Source: Micromonospora pallida (GTDB taxonomy: Bacteria > Actinomycetota > Actinomycetes > Mycobacteriales > Micromonosporaceae). From it: DNA of 64,000 bases. The notes under the pieces are model-generated. The model saw nothing but the letters and a program-made list of their open reading frames with translations. It was not told the origin of the DNA and searched no databases. The stretch lies in contig NZ_FMHW01000002.1 of NCBI RefSeq assembly GCF_900090325.1, positions 372,001-436,000 of the forward strand, read 5' to 3'. Below, piece by piece: positions 16,449 through 26,286 of this stretch. The position numbers were made by a program, and so were the translations under genes. Numbering within the stretch: the stretch's first letter is position 1; each line of letters begins with the position of its first letter.

Positions 16449-17573
16449 GTGGGGGTCGACATGGGGGAGTTGCGTGGCACGCACGTGCCGGTGCTGCTCG
16501 AGCGGTGTCTCGAGCTACTGGCCCCCGCGCTGGACCGGCCCGGGTCGACGGTCCACGTCGACGCCACGCTGGGACTGGGCGGACACGCCGAGGCGGTGCT
16601 CGAGGCGCACCCCCGGACCACGCTGATCGGCCTGGACCGGGACACCGAGGCCCTGGCGCACGCCCGGGCCCGGCTGGCCCGGTTCGCCGACCGGGTCCAC
16701 CTGGTGCACGCGGTCTACGACGAACTACCGGACGTCCTCGACCGGCTGAAGGTGCCGGCCGTCGACGGGATCCTGTTCGACCTCGGCGTCTCCTCGTTGC
16801 AGTTGGACGAGCCCGACCGGGGCTTCGCCTACAAGCAGGACGCCCCGTTGGACATGCGGATGGACCAGACCCGGGGGACGACCGCCGAGGACGTGGTCAA
16901 CACCTACGCCCATCCGGACCTGGCCCGCGTCCTGCGGACCTACGGCGAGGAGCGGTTCGCCGGGCGGATCGCCTCGGCGATCATCCGGGAGCGGGAACGG
17001 TCGCGGATCACCTCGTCGGCCCGGCTGGCCGAACTGGTGGTGGAGGCCATTCCGGCACCGGCCCGACGAACCGGCGGACACCCGGCAAAGAGAACGTTTC
17101 AGGCTTTACGGATCGAGGTAAACAAGGAACTGGCGGTGCTGGAGACGGCACTGCCGGCCGCGCTCGACACGCTGACCGTGGGTGGCCGCATGGTGGTCCT
17201 GTCCTACCACTCGCTGGAGGACCGGCTCACCAAGGCGGCGCTCGCCGATCGGGCCCGCACTCGGGGTCCGGTGGACCTCCCGGTCGAACTGCCCGGCACC
17301 GGCCCGACGTTCCGGCTGCTCAGCCGGGGCGCCGAGCTGCCCGGGGAGGCGGAGGTCACGGCGAACCCACGGGCCGCCTCGGTGCGGCTGCGGGCTGCGG
17401 AGCGGATCGACCCCGACGCGGAACGCCGGGAAGGTGCCGGACGCGAACGGTACCGCCGGCGGGTCAGGGCGATGCACCAGGGGGTGGGGTTGACCAAGGG
17501 TTCCAGTGTGGACCCGGGGTCGGTCCCGGACGACGGCAGGACGACGGACGAGGAAGAGGGGGAGGGATCATGA
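16449..17573 (+). CDS. rsmH: 16S rRNA (cytosine1402-N4)-methyltransferase RsmH (MraW)
   Basis: The protein has 374 residues from GTG 16449, which is 10 nt after AGAAGG; ATG 16461 is an alternative. RsmH motifs include [13 protein letters not shown], the SAM site [37 protein letters not shown], and [10 protein letters not shown] near the C-terminus. It N4-methylates C1402 in the ribosomal P site using S-adenosylmethionine. The acidic C-terminal tail (DEEEGEG) is a local extension. The 196-bp gap after mraZ is longer than usual, and the ftsL start overlaps the rsmH stop. Confidence 0.94.
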   Translation: MGVDMGELRGTHVPVLLERCLELLAPALDRPGSTVHVDATLGLGGHAEAVLEAHPRTTLIGLDRDTEALAHARARLARFADRVHLVHAVYDELPDVLDRLKVPAVDGILFDLGVSSLQLDEPDRGFAYKQDAPLDMRMDQTRGTTAEDVVNTYAHPDLARVLRTYGEERFAGRIASAIIRERERSRITSSARLAELVVEAIPAPARRTGGHPAKRTFQALRIEVNKELAVLETALPAALDTLTVGGRMVVLSYHSLEDRLTKAALADRARTRGPVDLPVELPGTGPTFRLLSRGAELPGEAEVTANPRAASVRLRAAERIDPDAERREGAGRERYRRRVRAMHQGVGLTKGSSVDPGSVPDDGRTTDEEEGEGS

Positions 17574-18178
17574 ACGTCAACAAGCGCGAGCGCCGGGAGC
17601 TCCCCGGCGCGGGGCAGCGTACACCGCGGTCGGGGGGCCGGACCGCGGCGGCGCGGACCACGCGGGTCGGCGCCGGTGCCACCGCATCGGACCGTACCCA
17701 GCGACCGGGTGAGACTCGCGCCCGGGGGGCGCGCGAGTTCCCGACCCAGGGCAGTGCCGCGCTGCGGCCGCAGGAGCGCGCCACCGGCGGCACCCGGCCG
17801 ACCGCGCCGCGGCTGCGGGTGGCACCGCCGCCGCCGGTCTCCGTGCCGAGGGCGCCCTTCGTGGGGATGGTCCTGGTCCTGGTGGTCGGCGGGGTGCTCG
17901 GCATCCTGCTGGTCAACACCAAGATCAACGAAAACGCCTTCAAGCTGGAGAAGCTCCAGCAGCAGCAGGCCAAGCTCGACGTCGACCAGCAGCAGTTGGA
18001 GAAGCGGATCGCCGAGTCCGAGGCGCCGGGCAACCTGACCGCCGAGGCCCGCAAGCTGGGGCTGGTCGAGTCGGACGATCCAGCCTTCATCCAACTGCCG
18101 GACGGCCAACTGATCGGCGTACCCCGCCCGGCGGGCGGCCAGCCGGCCATCACCAGCCAGCAGGGCGCGGGAGACTGA
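17570..18178 (+). CDS. ftsL: FtsL-like septum protein
   Basis: This 202-residue bitopic protein has a basic, disordered cytoplasmic N-terminus of about 95 residues, one membrane helix ([19 protein letters not shown]), then a short coiled coil rich in Gln and Lys ([22 protein letters not shown], shown in shorter form: about residues 122-145). Position between rsmH and ftsI, and this topology, define FtsL. In other bacteria FtsL joins FtsQ/DivIB and FtsB/DivIC to activate FtsW-FtsI. The ATG overlaps the rsmH stop (ATGA). Confidence 0.85.
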   Translation: MNVNKRERRELPGAGQRTPRSGGRTAAARTTRVGAGATASDRTQRPGETRARGAREFPTQGSAALRPQERATGGTRPTAPRLRVAPPPPVSVPRAPFVGMVLVLVVGGVLGILLVNTKINENAFKLEKLQQQQAKLDVDQQQLEKRIAESEAPGNLTAEARKLGLVESDDPAFIQLPDGQLIGVPRPAGGQPAITSQQGAGD

Positions 18179-18181
18179 CCC

Positions 18182-20446
18182 GTGGCCCCGAGACCAGAGG
18201 AACCGCGCCGGGACGCCACAGGCTCCCGGCGCGGTTCGTCGCGTGCCGCCGGCAACCGGGGCGGCGAGCCACGTGAGCCGGGCGTCGGCGGGATCTCCGA
18301 CGCACGCTCGTACACGCCTCGGGGTCGTACCGTCCGGGAGAGCCGGGAGGAGCGCGACGAGCGCGCGGGCACCGCGCGGGCCGGTGACCGCGCCGCCCGC
18401 CAGCCGGGGCTGCCCGGCCGCAGCGAGCGCGAGGAGCGCACCGCCGCCGCCCGCCGTACCACCCGCGCGGACCAGCGCCGCGCCCGTTCCGCCGATCCGT
18501 TCCGCCCGGCCCTCCAGGTGCTCGACGGAGGCCGGGCCACCGCCGGACGCACCGGTCGCCGGGCTGCCCCGACCACCCGCGCCACGGTGATCCGTACCGT
18601 CGAACCGGCCGACACCCGGGCCGCCCGGGGCGACGAGCCGCCACCCCGCCGCCGTACCCCCCGGCCGGCGTCCACCGCGCGGCGCCCCAGCCGCAAGCCC
18701 CGCCGTCCGCTCCTGCTCGCCGACCCGCGCCGCCGGCTGCGGCTCGGCACCGTCCTCACCCTCGCCCTGTTCGCCGTCATCGGCATCCGGCTGGTCGCGC
18801 TCCAGGCCGTGGAGGCGCCCGCGTACGCCGGCGGCGGGGTCACCGACCGGCTGCGGACGGTGGACTTGCCGGCCCCGCGCGGGGCGATCTACGACCGGAA
18901 CGGCAACGTGCTGGCGCACAGCGTCGAGGCCCGGTACGTCTTCGCCGACCCGACCCGGGTCGAGGACGTCCCGGCCACCGCCAAGGCGCTCTCCCCGCTG
19001 CTCGGCATCCCGGTGTCGGAGTTGGCGGAGCGGATGGCCCCGCGCGTCCGGCCGGGCGGCACCCCGTCCGAGTTCGAGTACCTCGCCCGGGGCGTCACCA
19101 TCGACACCGCCAAGAAGATCATGGCGCTGGACCTGCCCGGCATCGGCGCGCACCGCGACGAGCGCCGCGAGGTGCCCGGCGCCGACCTGGCGGCCAACCT
19201 GATCGGCTTCACCAGCCAGGAGATGGTCGGGCTGGAAGGGCTGGAGGCCCGCTACGACGACCTGCTCGCCGGCGTGGACGGCAAGCGGATCTTCGAAGGC
19301 GGCGCGGGCGACCTGAACGCGCCGATCCCCGGCGGCCGCAGCGAGACCACCGAGGCGAAGCCGGGCAGCTCGCTCACGCTCACCCTCGACTGGGATCTCC
19401 AGTACCGGTTCCAGGAGATCCTCAGCGACCAGATGGCCAAGGTCAGCGGCAGTACCGGCGCGGCGGTCGCGATGGACATCCGGTCCGGCGAGATCCTGGC
19501 CCAGGCCAGCCACCCCACCTACAACGCCGCCGACCCGAGGAAGAGCAAGCCCACCGACCGGACGGACGCCGCCACCAGCTTCGTGGTCGACCCCGGCTCG
19601 GTGCACAAGGCGATCACCTTCGGCGCAGCCCTCCAGGAGGGCGTGATCACGCCCGACACGGCCTTCCCGGTGGCGAACGTCATCGTGAAGGGGGACACCC
19701 CGTTCCGCGACACGCACAAGGCGAACGGGCGGACGATGAGCCTGGCCGGGATGATGGCGTACTCCTCGAACGTCGGCACGATCACGATCGCCGACCGGCT
19801 CGGCAAGGAGAAGCTGTACGAGTACCAGCAGCGGTTCGGCCTGGGCAAGCCGACCGGGGTGGGCATGCCCGGCGAGGCGTCCGGCCGGCTGCTGCCCCCG
19901 GCGGAGTGGAGCGACTCGTCGGCCGGGTCGGTGCCGATCGGGCACAGCGTGGACGCGACCCCGTTGCAGATGGCCGCCGTGTACGCGGCGATCGCCAACA
20001 ACGGCACCTGGGTCCAGCCCCGCCTGGTCAAGGAGACGATCGACTCGGAGGGCAAGCGCACCCCGACCGAGCCGTCGGCCACCCGGCCTGTGCTCAGTCC
20101 GGAGAACGCCAAGGCGCTGCGTACCATCCTGGAGGCGGTGACCACCGTCGAGAGCGCCACCGGCCTCACCGCCGCCGTCCCCGGCTACCGGATCGCCGGC
20201 AAGACCGGCACCGGCTGGCGGCTGGTCGACGGGAAACGGCAGCCCGGCGAGGTCGCCTCGTTCATCGGCATGGCCCCGGCGGAGAACCCGCGCTACGTGA
20301 TCGCCGTCTTCGCACACACCCCGGGCGGTGGGGGCGGCGCGATCGCCGGTCCCGCCTTCCGGGACATGATGGGCTTCACCCTGCGCCACTACAAGGTGCC
20401 CCCGACTGCCGAGAAGCGACCGGAGTTCACGGTCTATCCGCGCTGA
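18182..20446 (+). CDS. ftsI: FtsI/PBP3, septal peptidoglycan transpeptidase (class B PBP)
   Basis: This 754-residue protein has an unusually long cytoplasmic N-terminus (about 180 residues, Arg/Ala/Pro-rich), a single membrane helix near 185-205, a PBP dimerisation domain and the transpeptidase domain. Active-site motifs are SVHK with Ser473, SSN at 528-530 and KTG with Lys674. It cross-links peptidoglycan at the septum with FtsW. The GTG start follows ftsL by 3 bp. The disordered basic tail is a feature seen in related actinobacteria and may recruit other division proteins. Confidence 0.93.
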   Translation: MAPRPEEPRRDATGSRRGSSRAAGNRGGEPREPGVGGISDARSYTPRGRTVRESREERDERAGTARAGDRAARQPGLPGRSEREERTAAARRTTRADQRRARSADPFRPALQVLDGGRATAGRTGRRAAPTTRATVIRTVEPADTRAARGDEPPPRRRTPRPASTARRPSRKPRRPLLLADPRRRLRLGTVLTLALFAVIGIRLVALQAVEAPAYAGGGVTDRLRTVDLPAPRGAIYDRNGNVLAHSVEARYVFADPTRVEDVPATAKALSPLLGIPVSELAERMAPRVRPGGTPSEFEYLARGVTIDTAKKIMALDLPGIGAHRDERREVPGADLAANLIGFTSQEMVGLEGLEARYDDLLAGVDGKRIFEGGAGDLNAPIPGGRSETTEAKPGSSLTLTLDWDLQYRFQEILSDQMAKVSGSTGAAVAMDIRSGEILAQASHPTYNAADPRKSKPTDRTDAATSFVVDPGSVHKAITFGAALQEGVITPDTAFPVANVIVKGDTPFRDTHKANGRTMSLAGMMAYSSNVGTITIADRLGKEKLYEYQQRFGLGKPTGVGMPGEASGRLLPPAEWSDSSAGSVPIGHSVDATPLQMAAVYAAIANNGTWVQPRLVKETIDSEGKRTPTEPSATRPVLSPENAKALRTILEAVTTVESATGLTAAVPGYRIAGKTGTGWRLVDGKRQPGEVASFIGMAPAENPRYVIAVFAHTPGGGGGAIAGPAFRDMMGFTLRHYKVPPTAEKRPEFTVYPR

Positions 20447-20537
20447 CCAGGCACATCGGGACATCATCGGTGAGTGGGGACGAACCACCGGGGCGGCTGT
20501 GCGGCCCCCAGCGACCGACCGGGTAGGGTCTGACGCC

Positions 20538-22082
20538 GTGTCCGGCAATCCACGCCCCCGTACCGTGATCGGAGTCCGGCTCGGCGAGCTCGCCGCCCGG
20601 CTCGGTGTCGAGCCGCCGGCGCAGGCCGCGGACGTGCCGGTGACCGGGGTGACCCACGCCAGCCAGGAAGTCCGCCCCGGCGACCTGTACGCCGCGCTGC
20701 CTGGCGCCCGTCGGCACGGCGCGGAGTTCGCCGCCGGTGCGGCGGCGGCCGGGGCGGTGGCCGTGCTGACCGACGAGGCCGGGCGGGCGGCAGTGGCCGA
20801 CACCGGTCTGCCGGTGCTGGTCGTCGCGGACCCGCGCGATGCGCTCGGCCCGCTCGCCTCCGCCGTCTACGGCGACCCCACCGAGGGACTCACCGTCATC
20901 GGGGTCACCGGTACCGCCGGCAAGACCTCCACCGCGTACCTGGTCGAGTCGGGGCTGCGCGCCGCCGGGCACACCACCGGCCTGATCGGCACCGTGGAGA
21001 CCCGCCTCGGCGACCTGGTGGTGGACAGCGTCCGGACCACTCCGGAGGCCACCGACCTGCACGCCATGCTCGCCGCCGCCCGGGAGCGCGGGGTGACCGC
21101 AGTGGTCATGGAGGTGTCCAGCCACGCGCTGGCCATGGGACGGGTCGGCGGCGTCCGGTTCGCCGTCGGCGGCTACACCAACTTCGGCTCCGACCACCTG
21201 GACTTCCACGCCGACTCCGCCGACTACTTCGCCGCGAAGGCCCGGCTCTTCGACGGCCGCTGTGCCACCGAGATCCTCAACCTCGACGACCCGGCGCTGC
21301 GTCCGCTGTTCAGGTCGGCCACGGTCAGCTATTCGGCCGCCGGTGACCCGACCGCCACCTGGTGGGCCTCGGACGTCGACGACGCCGACTACGCCCAGCG
21401 GTTCACCGCGCACGGCCCGGACGGGCTGACCCTGTCCGCCGGAGTGGCGCTGCCCGGCCGGCACAACGTCGCCAACGCCCTGCTCGCCCTCGCCAGCCTG
21501 GTGGCCGTCGGGGTGGACCCGGCCACCGCCGCCGCCGGGGTGGCCGACTGTCCGGGCGTGCCGGGGCGGCTGGAGCTGGTCCGCGCGCCCGGCCCGGTGA
21601 AGGGCGTGGTCGACTACGCGCACAAGCCGGACGCGATCGTGGCGGCGCTGACCGCGCTGCGTGAGCTGACCGTCGACGGTGGCCGGCTGATCTGCGTCAT
21701 CGGGGCCGGTGGCGACCGGGACCGGGGCAAGCGCCCGGTGATGGGGGCGGCCGCCGCACAGGGCGCCGACGTGGTCCTGGTGACCGACGACAACCCCCGC
21801 ACCGAGGATCCGGCCACGATCCGGGCCGAGGTCCGGGCCGGCGCCGAGACAGCGGCCAGCGCGCCGGACGCCCGGCCGGTGACCGTCCGCGACGTGGCCG
21901 GCCGCCGGGCTGCCATCGACGAGGCGGTCCGGCTGGCCGGTCCGGGCGACGTGGTCGCCGTGCTCGGCAAGGGGCACGAACGCGGCCAGGAAATCGGCGG
22001 CGAACTGCTGCCGTTCGACGACCGTACGGAGCTGGCCGACGCGCTGCGGGCCCGCTTCGCTGACCGGGTGGGGCAGTCGTGA
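20538..22082 (+). CDS. murE: UDP-MurNAc-L-Ala-D-Glu:meso-diaminopimelate ligase MurE
   Basis: The protein has 514 residues from GTG 20538. ATP site GVTGTAGKTST, the substrate signature EVSSHALAMGRV, and the DNPR motif at 418-421 identify a ligase for meso-diaminopimelate rather than lysine. It adds the third stem residue in the cytosol. TAGGGT ends 8 nt before the start, indicating an internal, probably leaderless promoter inside the cluster in addition to read-through from ftsI 91 bp upstream. Its stop overlaps murF (GTGA). Confidence 0.94.
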   Translation: MSGNPRPRTVIGVRLGELAARLGVEPPAQAADVPVTGVTHASQEVRPGDLYAALPGARRHGAEFAAGAAAAGAVAVLTDEAGRAAVADTGLPVLVVADPRDALGPLASAVYGDPTEGLTVIGVTGTAGKTSTAYLVESGLRAAGHTTGLIGTVETRLGDLVVDSVRTTPEATDLHAMLAAARERGVTAVVMEVSSHALAMGRVGGVRFAVGGYTNFGSDHLDFHADSADYFAAKARLFDGRCATEILNLDDPALRPLFRSATVSYSAAGDPTATWWASDVDDADYAQRFTAHGPDGLTLSAGVALPGRHNVANALLALASLVAVGVDPATAAAGVADCPGVPGRLELVRAPGPVKGVVDYAHKPDAIVAALTALRELTVDGGRLICVIGAGGDRDRGKRPVMGAAAAQGADVVLVTDDNPRTEDPATIRAEVRAGAETAASAPDARPVTVRDVAGRRAAIDEAVRLAGPGDVVAVLGKGHERGQEIGGELLPFDDRTELADALRARFADRVGQS

Positions 22083-23476
22083 TCGCACTGACGCTGACCG
22101 AGGTGGCCGCCGCCGTCGACGGGCGACTGGTCGCCGGCGACCCGCAGGCCACGGTGACCGGCCCGGTCGAGTTCGACTCTCGCAAGGTGCGCCCCGGCGG
22201 GCTGTTCGTCGCGTTCCCCGGCGACCAGGTCGACGGGCACGACTACGCGGCCCGGGCGGTGGCCGACGGCGCGGTCGCCGTGCTCGGCACCCGCGAGGTG
22301 CCCGGCGTGCCGATGGTGCTGGTCGCCGACGCGCTCGCCGCGATGGGGCGACTGGCCCGCGCGGTGGTGGACCGGCTGCCGGGGCTCACCGTCGTCGGGG
22401 TCACCGGCTCCTCCGGCAAGACCAGCACCAAGGACCTCATCGCCCAGCTCGCCGTCCGGCTCGGCCCGACGGTGGCCCCGCCGGGGTCGTTCAACAACGA
22501 GCTGGGCCACCCGTACACGGCGTTGCAGGCCGGGCCGGAGACCCGGTTCCTGGTGCTGGAGAAGGGCGCCCGTGGGGTGGGGCACGTCCGCTACCTCTGC
22601 GACGTGGTGCCGCCCCGGATCTCGGTGGTGCTCAACGTCGGGGTGGCGCACCTCGGGGAGTTCGGCTCCCGGGAGACGATCGCCCTGGCCAAGGGGGAAC
22701 TGGTCGAGGCGCTGCCGGTCGACGGGCTCGCCGTGCTCAACGCCGACGACCCGCTGGTGGCGGCGATGGCCACCCGTACCCGGGGCCGGGTGGTCCGCTA
22801 CGGCGAGGCGGTCGACGCCGACGTGCGGGCCACCGACGTGACGCTGGACGACCGGGGACGCCCCTCGTACACGCTGGTCACGCCGGAGGGCAGCGCCCCG
22901 GTGCGGCTCGGACTGACCGGCCGGCACCAGGTCTCCAACTCGCTGGCCGCCGCGGCGGTGGCCCGGGAGCTGGGCATGCCCCTGGCCGACCTGGCCGAGG
23001 CGCTCGGCGGGCTGGGGCTGGTCTCGACCCGGCGGATGGACGTCTTCGACCGCCCCGACGGGGTGACGGTGATCGACGACTCGTACAACGCCAACCCGGC
23101 GTCGATGGCGGTCGCGCTGCGCGCGCTGGCCGGCATGCGGCGGGACGGGCGGACGATCGCGGTGCTCGGCTACATGGCCGAACTCGGCCCGTTCGAGGTC
23201 GACGGGCACCAGGAGGTCGGCCGGATCGCGGCCGAACTGGGTGTCGACCGGCTGCTCGTGGTGGGCGAGGCGGCGGCACCGATCCAAGCAGGCGCGACAG
23301 CGGTAGGGAACTGGGGAGGAGAATCGGTGTTGCTCACCGATCAGGCGGCGGCCGTCGAGGCGCTCCGCAGTGAGCTACGGCCAGGGGACGTGGTCCTGGT
23401 GAAGGGCTCCCGGTACCGCACCTGGGAGGTGGTCGACGCGCTGCGTGTCGGCACCGGAGGTGAGAGCGCCTCATGA
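22079..23476 (+). CDS. murF: UDP-MurNAc-tripeptide:D-Ala-D-Ala ligase MurF
   Basis: This 465-residue Mur ligase has the ATP site [14 protein letters not shown], the Mur-ligase strand [16 protein letters not shown], and the closing [13 protein letters not shown] motif followed by [10 protein letters not shown], all typical of MurF. It adds D-Ala-D-Ala to complete the pentapeptide precursor. The start is a GTG overlapping the murE stop, and its end overlaps mraY (ATGA). No unusual features were seen. Confidence 0.94.
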   Translation: MIALTLTEVAAAVDGRLVAGDPQATVTGPVEFDSRKVRPGGLFVAFPGDQVDGHDYAARAVADGAVAVLGTREVPGVPMVLVADALAAMGRLARAVVDRLPGLTVVGVTGSSGKTSTKDLIAQLAVRLGPTVAPPGSFNNELGHPYTALQAGPETRFLVLEKGARGVGHVRYLCDVVPPRISVVLNVGVAHLGEFGSRETIALAKGELVEALPVDGLAVLNADDPLVAAMATRTRGRVVRYGEAVDADVRATDVTLDDRGRPSYTLVTPEGSAPVRLGLTGRHQVSNSLAAAAVARELGMPLADLAEALGGLGLVSTRRMDVFDRPDGVTVIDDSYNANPASMAVALRALAGMRRDGRTIAVLGYMAELGPFEVDGHQEVGRIAAELGVDRLLVVGEAAAPIQAGATAVGNWGGESVLLTDQAAAVEALRSELRPGDVVLVKGSRYRTWEVVDALRVGTGGESAS

Positions 23477-24600
23477 GGGCCGTCATCGTGGCCATCGGGG
23501 TGGCCTTCCTGGTCTCGCTGCTCACCACCCCGATCGCCATCCGGGTGTTCACCCGGCTCAAGGCCGGGCAGCCGATCCGATCCATCGGCCTCGCCAGCAA
23601 CCAGGGCAAGAAGGGCACGCCCACCATGGGCGGCGTGGTGTTCATCGTCGCGACGGTCATCGCGTACGTCGCCGGGCACCTGGCCCTGACCACCCTGCCG
23701 GACCAGCAGATCGCCCAGGTCGAGCCGACCATCACCGCGCTGGTGCTGCTCGGTCTGATGGTGTTCTCCGGCGCGGTCGGCTTCATCGACGACTTCCTCA
23801 AGGTCCGCAAGCGCAACAGCGGAGGCATGAGCGCGCGGGGCAAGCTGCTCGGCCAGATCCTGGTCGGCGCGGTCTTCGGGGTGGTGGCGCTCTACTTCCC
23901 CAGCAGCATGACCGACGCGAGCGGCGCGATCACCAACGTCGAGACCGTCGGCAGCACCACCCTGAGCTTCATCCGCGACATCCCGGCGCTGGACATCGGC
24001 AAGATCGCCTCGGTGGTCATCTTCATCTTCGTGGTGATGGCGGCGACCAACGGCGTCAACCTCACCGACGGTCTGGACGGCCTGGCCACCGGCGCGTCGG
24101 TGATGGTGCTCGCCGCGTACGCGCTGATTGCGTTCTGGCAGTACCGGCACTGGTGCGCCGACCCGAACTACACCGAGGACTACTGCTACACCGTCCGGGA
24201 CCCGCTGGAGATCGCGCTGATCGCGGGCGCGGCGGCCGGCGCCTGTGTCGGCTTCCTCTGGTGGAACACCTCACCGGCCCGGATCTTCATGGGCGACACC
24301 GGCGCGCTCGGCCTGGGCGGGCTGATCGCCGGCATGGCGATGTCCACCCGTACCGTGCTGCTGCTGCCGATCATCGGTGGGCTCTTCGTGATCATCACCA
24401 TGTCGGTGGTCATCCAGATCATCTCCTTCAAGACCACCGGCAAGCGGGTGTTCCGGATGTCCCCGCTCCAGCACCACTTCGAGTTGGCCGGCTGGAGCGA
24501 GGTCAACATCGTGGTCCGGTTCTGGATCATCGCCGGCATCGGGGTGGCCATCGCGCTCGGCCTCTTCTACAGCGAGTTCCTCGCCAACGTTGGCGGCTGA
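23473..24600 (+). CDS. mraY: Phospho-MurNAc-pentapeptide translocase MraY
   Basis: This 375-residue polytopic enzyme has about ten membrane helices. Catalytic motifs are [11 protein letters not shown] (Mg/undecaprenyl-phosphate Asp pair), [12 protein letters not shown] and [11 protein letters not shown]. The histidine loop near the C-terminus is [14 protein letters not shown]. It transfers phospho-MurNAc-pentapeptide to undecaprenyl phosphate to form lipid I. A soluble-facing loop with YCYTVRD is a small lineage-specific insert. In most dcw clusters murD comes next; here a hairpin repeat and then ftsW follow. Confidence 0.95.
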   Translation: MRAVIVAIGVAFLVSLLTTPIAIRVFTRLKAGQPIRSIGLASNQGKKGTPTMGGVVFIVATVIAYVAGHLALTTLPDQQIAQVEPTITALVLLGLMVFSGAVGFIDDFLKVRKRNSGGMSARGKLLGQILVGAVFGVVALYFPSSMTDASGAITNVETVGSTTLSFIRDIPALDIGKIASVVIFIFVVMAATNGVNLTDGLDGLATGASVMVLAAYALIAFWQYRHWCADPNYTEDYCYTVRDPLEIALIAGAAAGACVGFLWWNTSPARIFMGDTGALGLGGLIAGMAMSTRTVLLLPIIGGLFVIITMSVVIQIISFKTTGKRVFRMSPLQHHFELAGWSEVNIVVRFWIIAGIGVAIALGLFYSEFLANVGG

Positions 24601-24603
24601 CGC

Positions 24604-24633
24604 CCGTCGGGTGGTGACGCCCCGTCGGGTGGT
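24604..24633 (+). repeat. Short tandem direct repeat after mraY
   Basis: CCGTCGGGTGGT occurs twice, at 24604-24615 and 24622-24633, separated by 6 bp. The second copy runs into the hairpin element that follows. It starts 4 nt after the mraY stop. Confidence 0.7.
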
Positions 24634-24634
24634 A

Positions 24635-24680
24635 GCAGGGGTCCCTTGTTACGCAAAAAGCGGTAGCAGGGGACCCCTGC
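24635..24680. repeat. Long hairpin (REP-like) element between mraY and ftsW
   Basis: The left arm GCAGGGGTCCCTTGTTACGC (24635-24654) and the right arm (24660-24680) pair over about 19 positions with one bulge and two G-T pairs, closed by an AAAAA loop. The outermost 11 bp are perfect. It could act as a terminator or attenuator between mraY and ftsW. The core ACGCAAAAAGCG recurs at 55267-55278, which points to a dispersed repeat family. Confidence 0.75.
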
Positions 24681-24762
24681 AACCACCCCGGCGCGGCAGC
24701 CGACACGCCGAGAGTCGGGGGTTCCGCGCGAAGCCGGCGGCACCAGCGGCGATGATGGGCGG

Positions 24763-26286
24763 GTGGGGGAGGACAGGGAAACCGGCAGGACGGTCGACGG
24801 GCAGTCGCGCGGCAGTGTCGCGGGGCGTACCGCCGACCCGCCCGCGCCGCTGCGCGGGCTGGACGCCGTCGGCGGGCTGGCGGCGTTGCGCGGTCTGCTC
24901 GCCCGGCCGCTGGCCTCGTACTACCTGCTGATCTCCAGCGCCGGCCTGCTGCTGGTCATCGGGTTGACCATGGTCTTCTCGGCGACCAGCGTGAAGGCGT
25001 ACGCCGAGCAGGGGAACGCCTTCGCCGCGCTCACCAAGCAGGCGATCTTCGCGGTGGTCGGCATCGTGGCCTTCTGGGCCTGCCAGCGGCTGCCGGCCCG
25101 TACCTTCCGGGTGCTCGGCGGACCGCTGCTGGGGTTGTCGGTGGGGCTGCTGGTGCTGCTCAACCTGCTGCTGGCGTACGGCCGGCTGTTCAACACCGAT
25201 CCGAAGATCGGCCCGTTCGAGGCGGAGCTGCTCTGGCTCTACCTCGGCCCGATCGGGTTGCAGCCCTCCGAGTTGGCCAAGTTCGCCATGGTGCTCTGGG
25301 GCGCCGACGTGGTCGCCCGCAAGGGCGTCAAGCTGGGCTGGTGGAAGGAGCTGGCGACCCCGCTCTTCCCGGTGGTCGGGTTGCTCTTCGTCCTGGTCGG
25401 CTACAACGACCTGGGCACCATGCTCTGCCTGCTGGCCCTGGTGATCGGACTGCTCTGGGCGGCCGGGGTCCGTAAGCGGGTCTTCGCCGTGCTCTCCGTG
25501 GTCGGTCTGATCGGTGTGGGCCTGCTGGTGGCGGTCGCCTCGCTCGGCGCCGGCTCCGGCGAGAAGGGCGAGGAGAACTACCGCCTTGCCCGGCTCACCT
25601 ACTTCATCAACCGGCCTCCCCCGGACCAGTGTGGCGATCCTTGCTACCAGGCCGACCAGGCCCGCTACGCCATCGACCTGGGCGGCTGGTTCGGCACCGG
25701 GCTCGGCCAGAGCCGGACCAAGTGGAACTGGCTCCCCGCGGCCGACAACGACTTCATCTTCGCCATCATCGCCGAGGAACTCGGGGTGGTCGGCTGCGTC
25801 GTGGTGCTGGTGCTGTTCGCGGTGCTGGCGTACACCGGGCTGCGCATCGCCCGCCGGGTCGAGGACCCGTTCCGGCGGCTCGCCGCCGCCGCCGTCACCA
25901 CCTGGCTGGTCAGCCAGGCCGTGATCAACATCGGCGGGGTGGTGGGGCTGCTGCCGATCACCGGCCTGCCCCTGCCGTTCATCTCCGACGGTGGCAGCGC
26001 CCTGGTGGTCACCCTCGCCGCGATCGGGATGCTCGCCTCCTTCGCCCGCGCCGAGCCGGACGCCGCCCGAGCCCTGCACGCCCGTCCACCGGCCAAATGG
26101 GTCCGACTAGTGTGGGCCCCGTTGCCGCCGCTTCCCGGCCGGCGTCGCCGGCCGGCGACGCCCCCGGCCGCCCGTGGGTCCGTACCCCGGGCGCGGGCGC
26201 GGCGGGAAGACGACGACGAGGAGACCGTGCCGCGTGTCCGGGGCACCCGGGCGCGTGCCGGATCGGCACGGGAGAGGAGACGCTGA
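24763..26286 (+). CDS. ftsW: FtsW, septal peptidoglycan glycosyltransferase (SEDS family)
   Basis: This 507-residue SEDS protein has a hydrophilic N-terminus (about 45 residues), ten membrane helices and a basic C-terminal tail of about 80 residues. SEDS motifs include GLQPSELAKFAMVLW, GLGQSRTKWNWLPAADNDFIFAIIAEELG (quoted in parts) and PLPFISDGGSALV. It polymerises lipid II with FtsI. The GTG start follows GATGAT by 6 nt and lacks a clear ribosome binding site, so transcription may restart here. The gene is separated from mraY by 162 bp holding the hairpin repeat but no murD. Confidence 0.93.
   Translation: MGEDRETGRTVDGQSRGSVAGRTADPPAPLRGLDAVGGLAALRGLLARPLASYYLLISSAGLLLVIGLTMVFSATSVKAYAEQGNAFAALTKQAIFAVVGIVAFWACQRLPARTFRVLGGPLLGLSVGLLVLLNLLLAYGRLFNTDPKIGPFEAELLWLYLGPIGLQPSELAKFAMVLWGADVVARKGVKLGWWKELATPLFPVVGLLFVLVGYNDLGTMLCLLALVIGLLWAAGVRKRVFAVLSVVGLIGVGLLVAVASLGAGSGEKGEENYRLARLTYFINRPPPDQCGDPCYQADQARYAIDLGGWFGTGLGQSRTKWNWLPAADNDFIFAIIAEELGVVGCVVVLVLFAVLAYTGLRIARRVEDPFRRLAAAAVTTWLVSQAVINIGGVVGLLPITGLPLPFISDGGSALVVTLAAIGMLASFARAEPDAARALHARPPAKWVRLVWAPLPPLPGRRRRPATPPAARGSVPRARARREDDDEETVPRVRGTRARAGSARERRR

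Noticed and set aside
17204..20803. A 1199-codon open frame on the minus strand opposite rsmH, ftsL and ftsI
   Set aside because: It is a shadow of real plus-strand genes in high-GC sequence; the peptide is Arg/Gly/Ala-rich with no recognisable domain.
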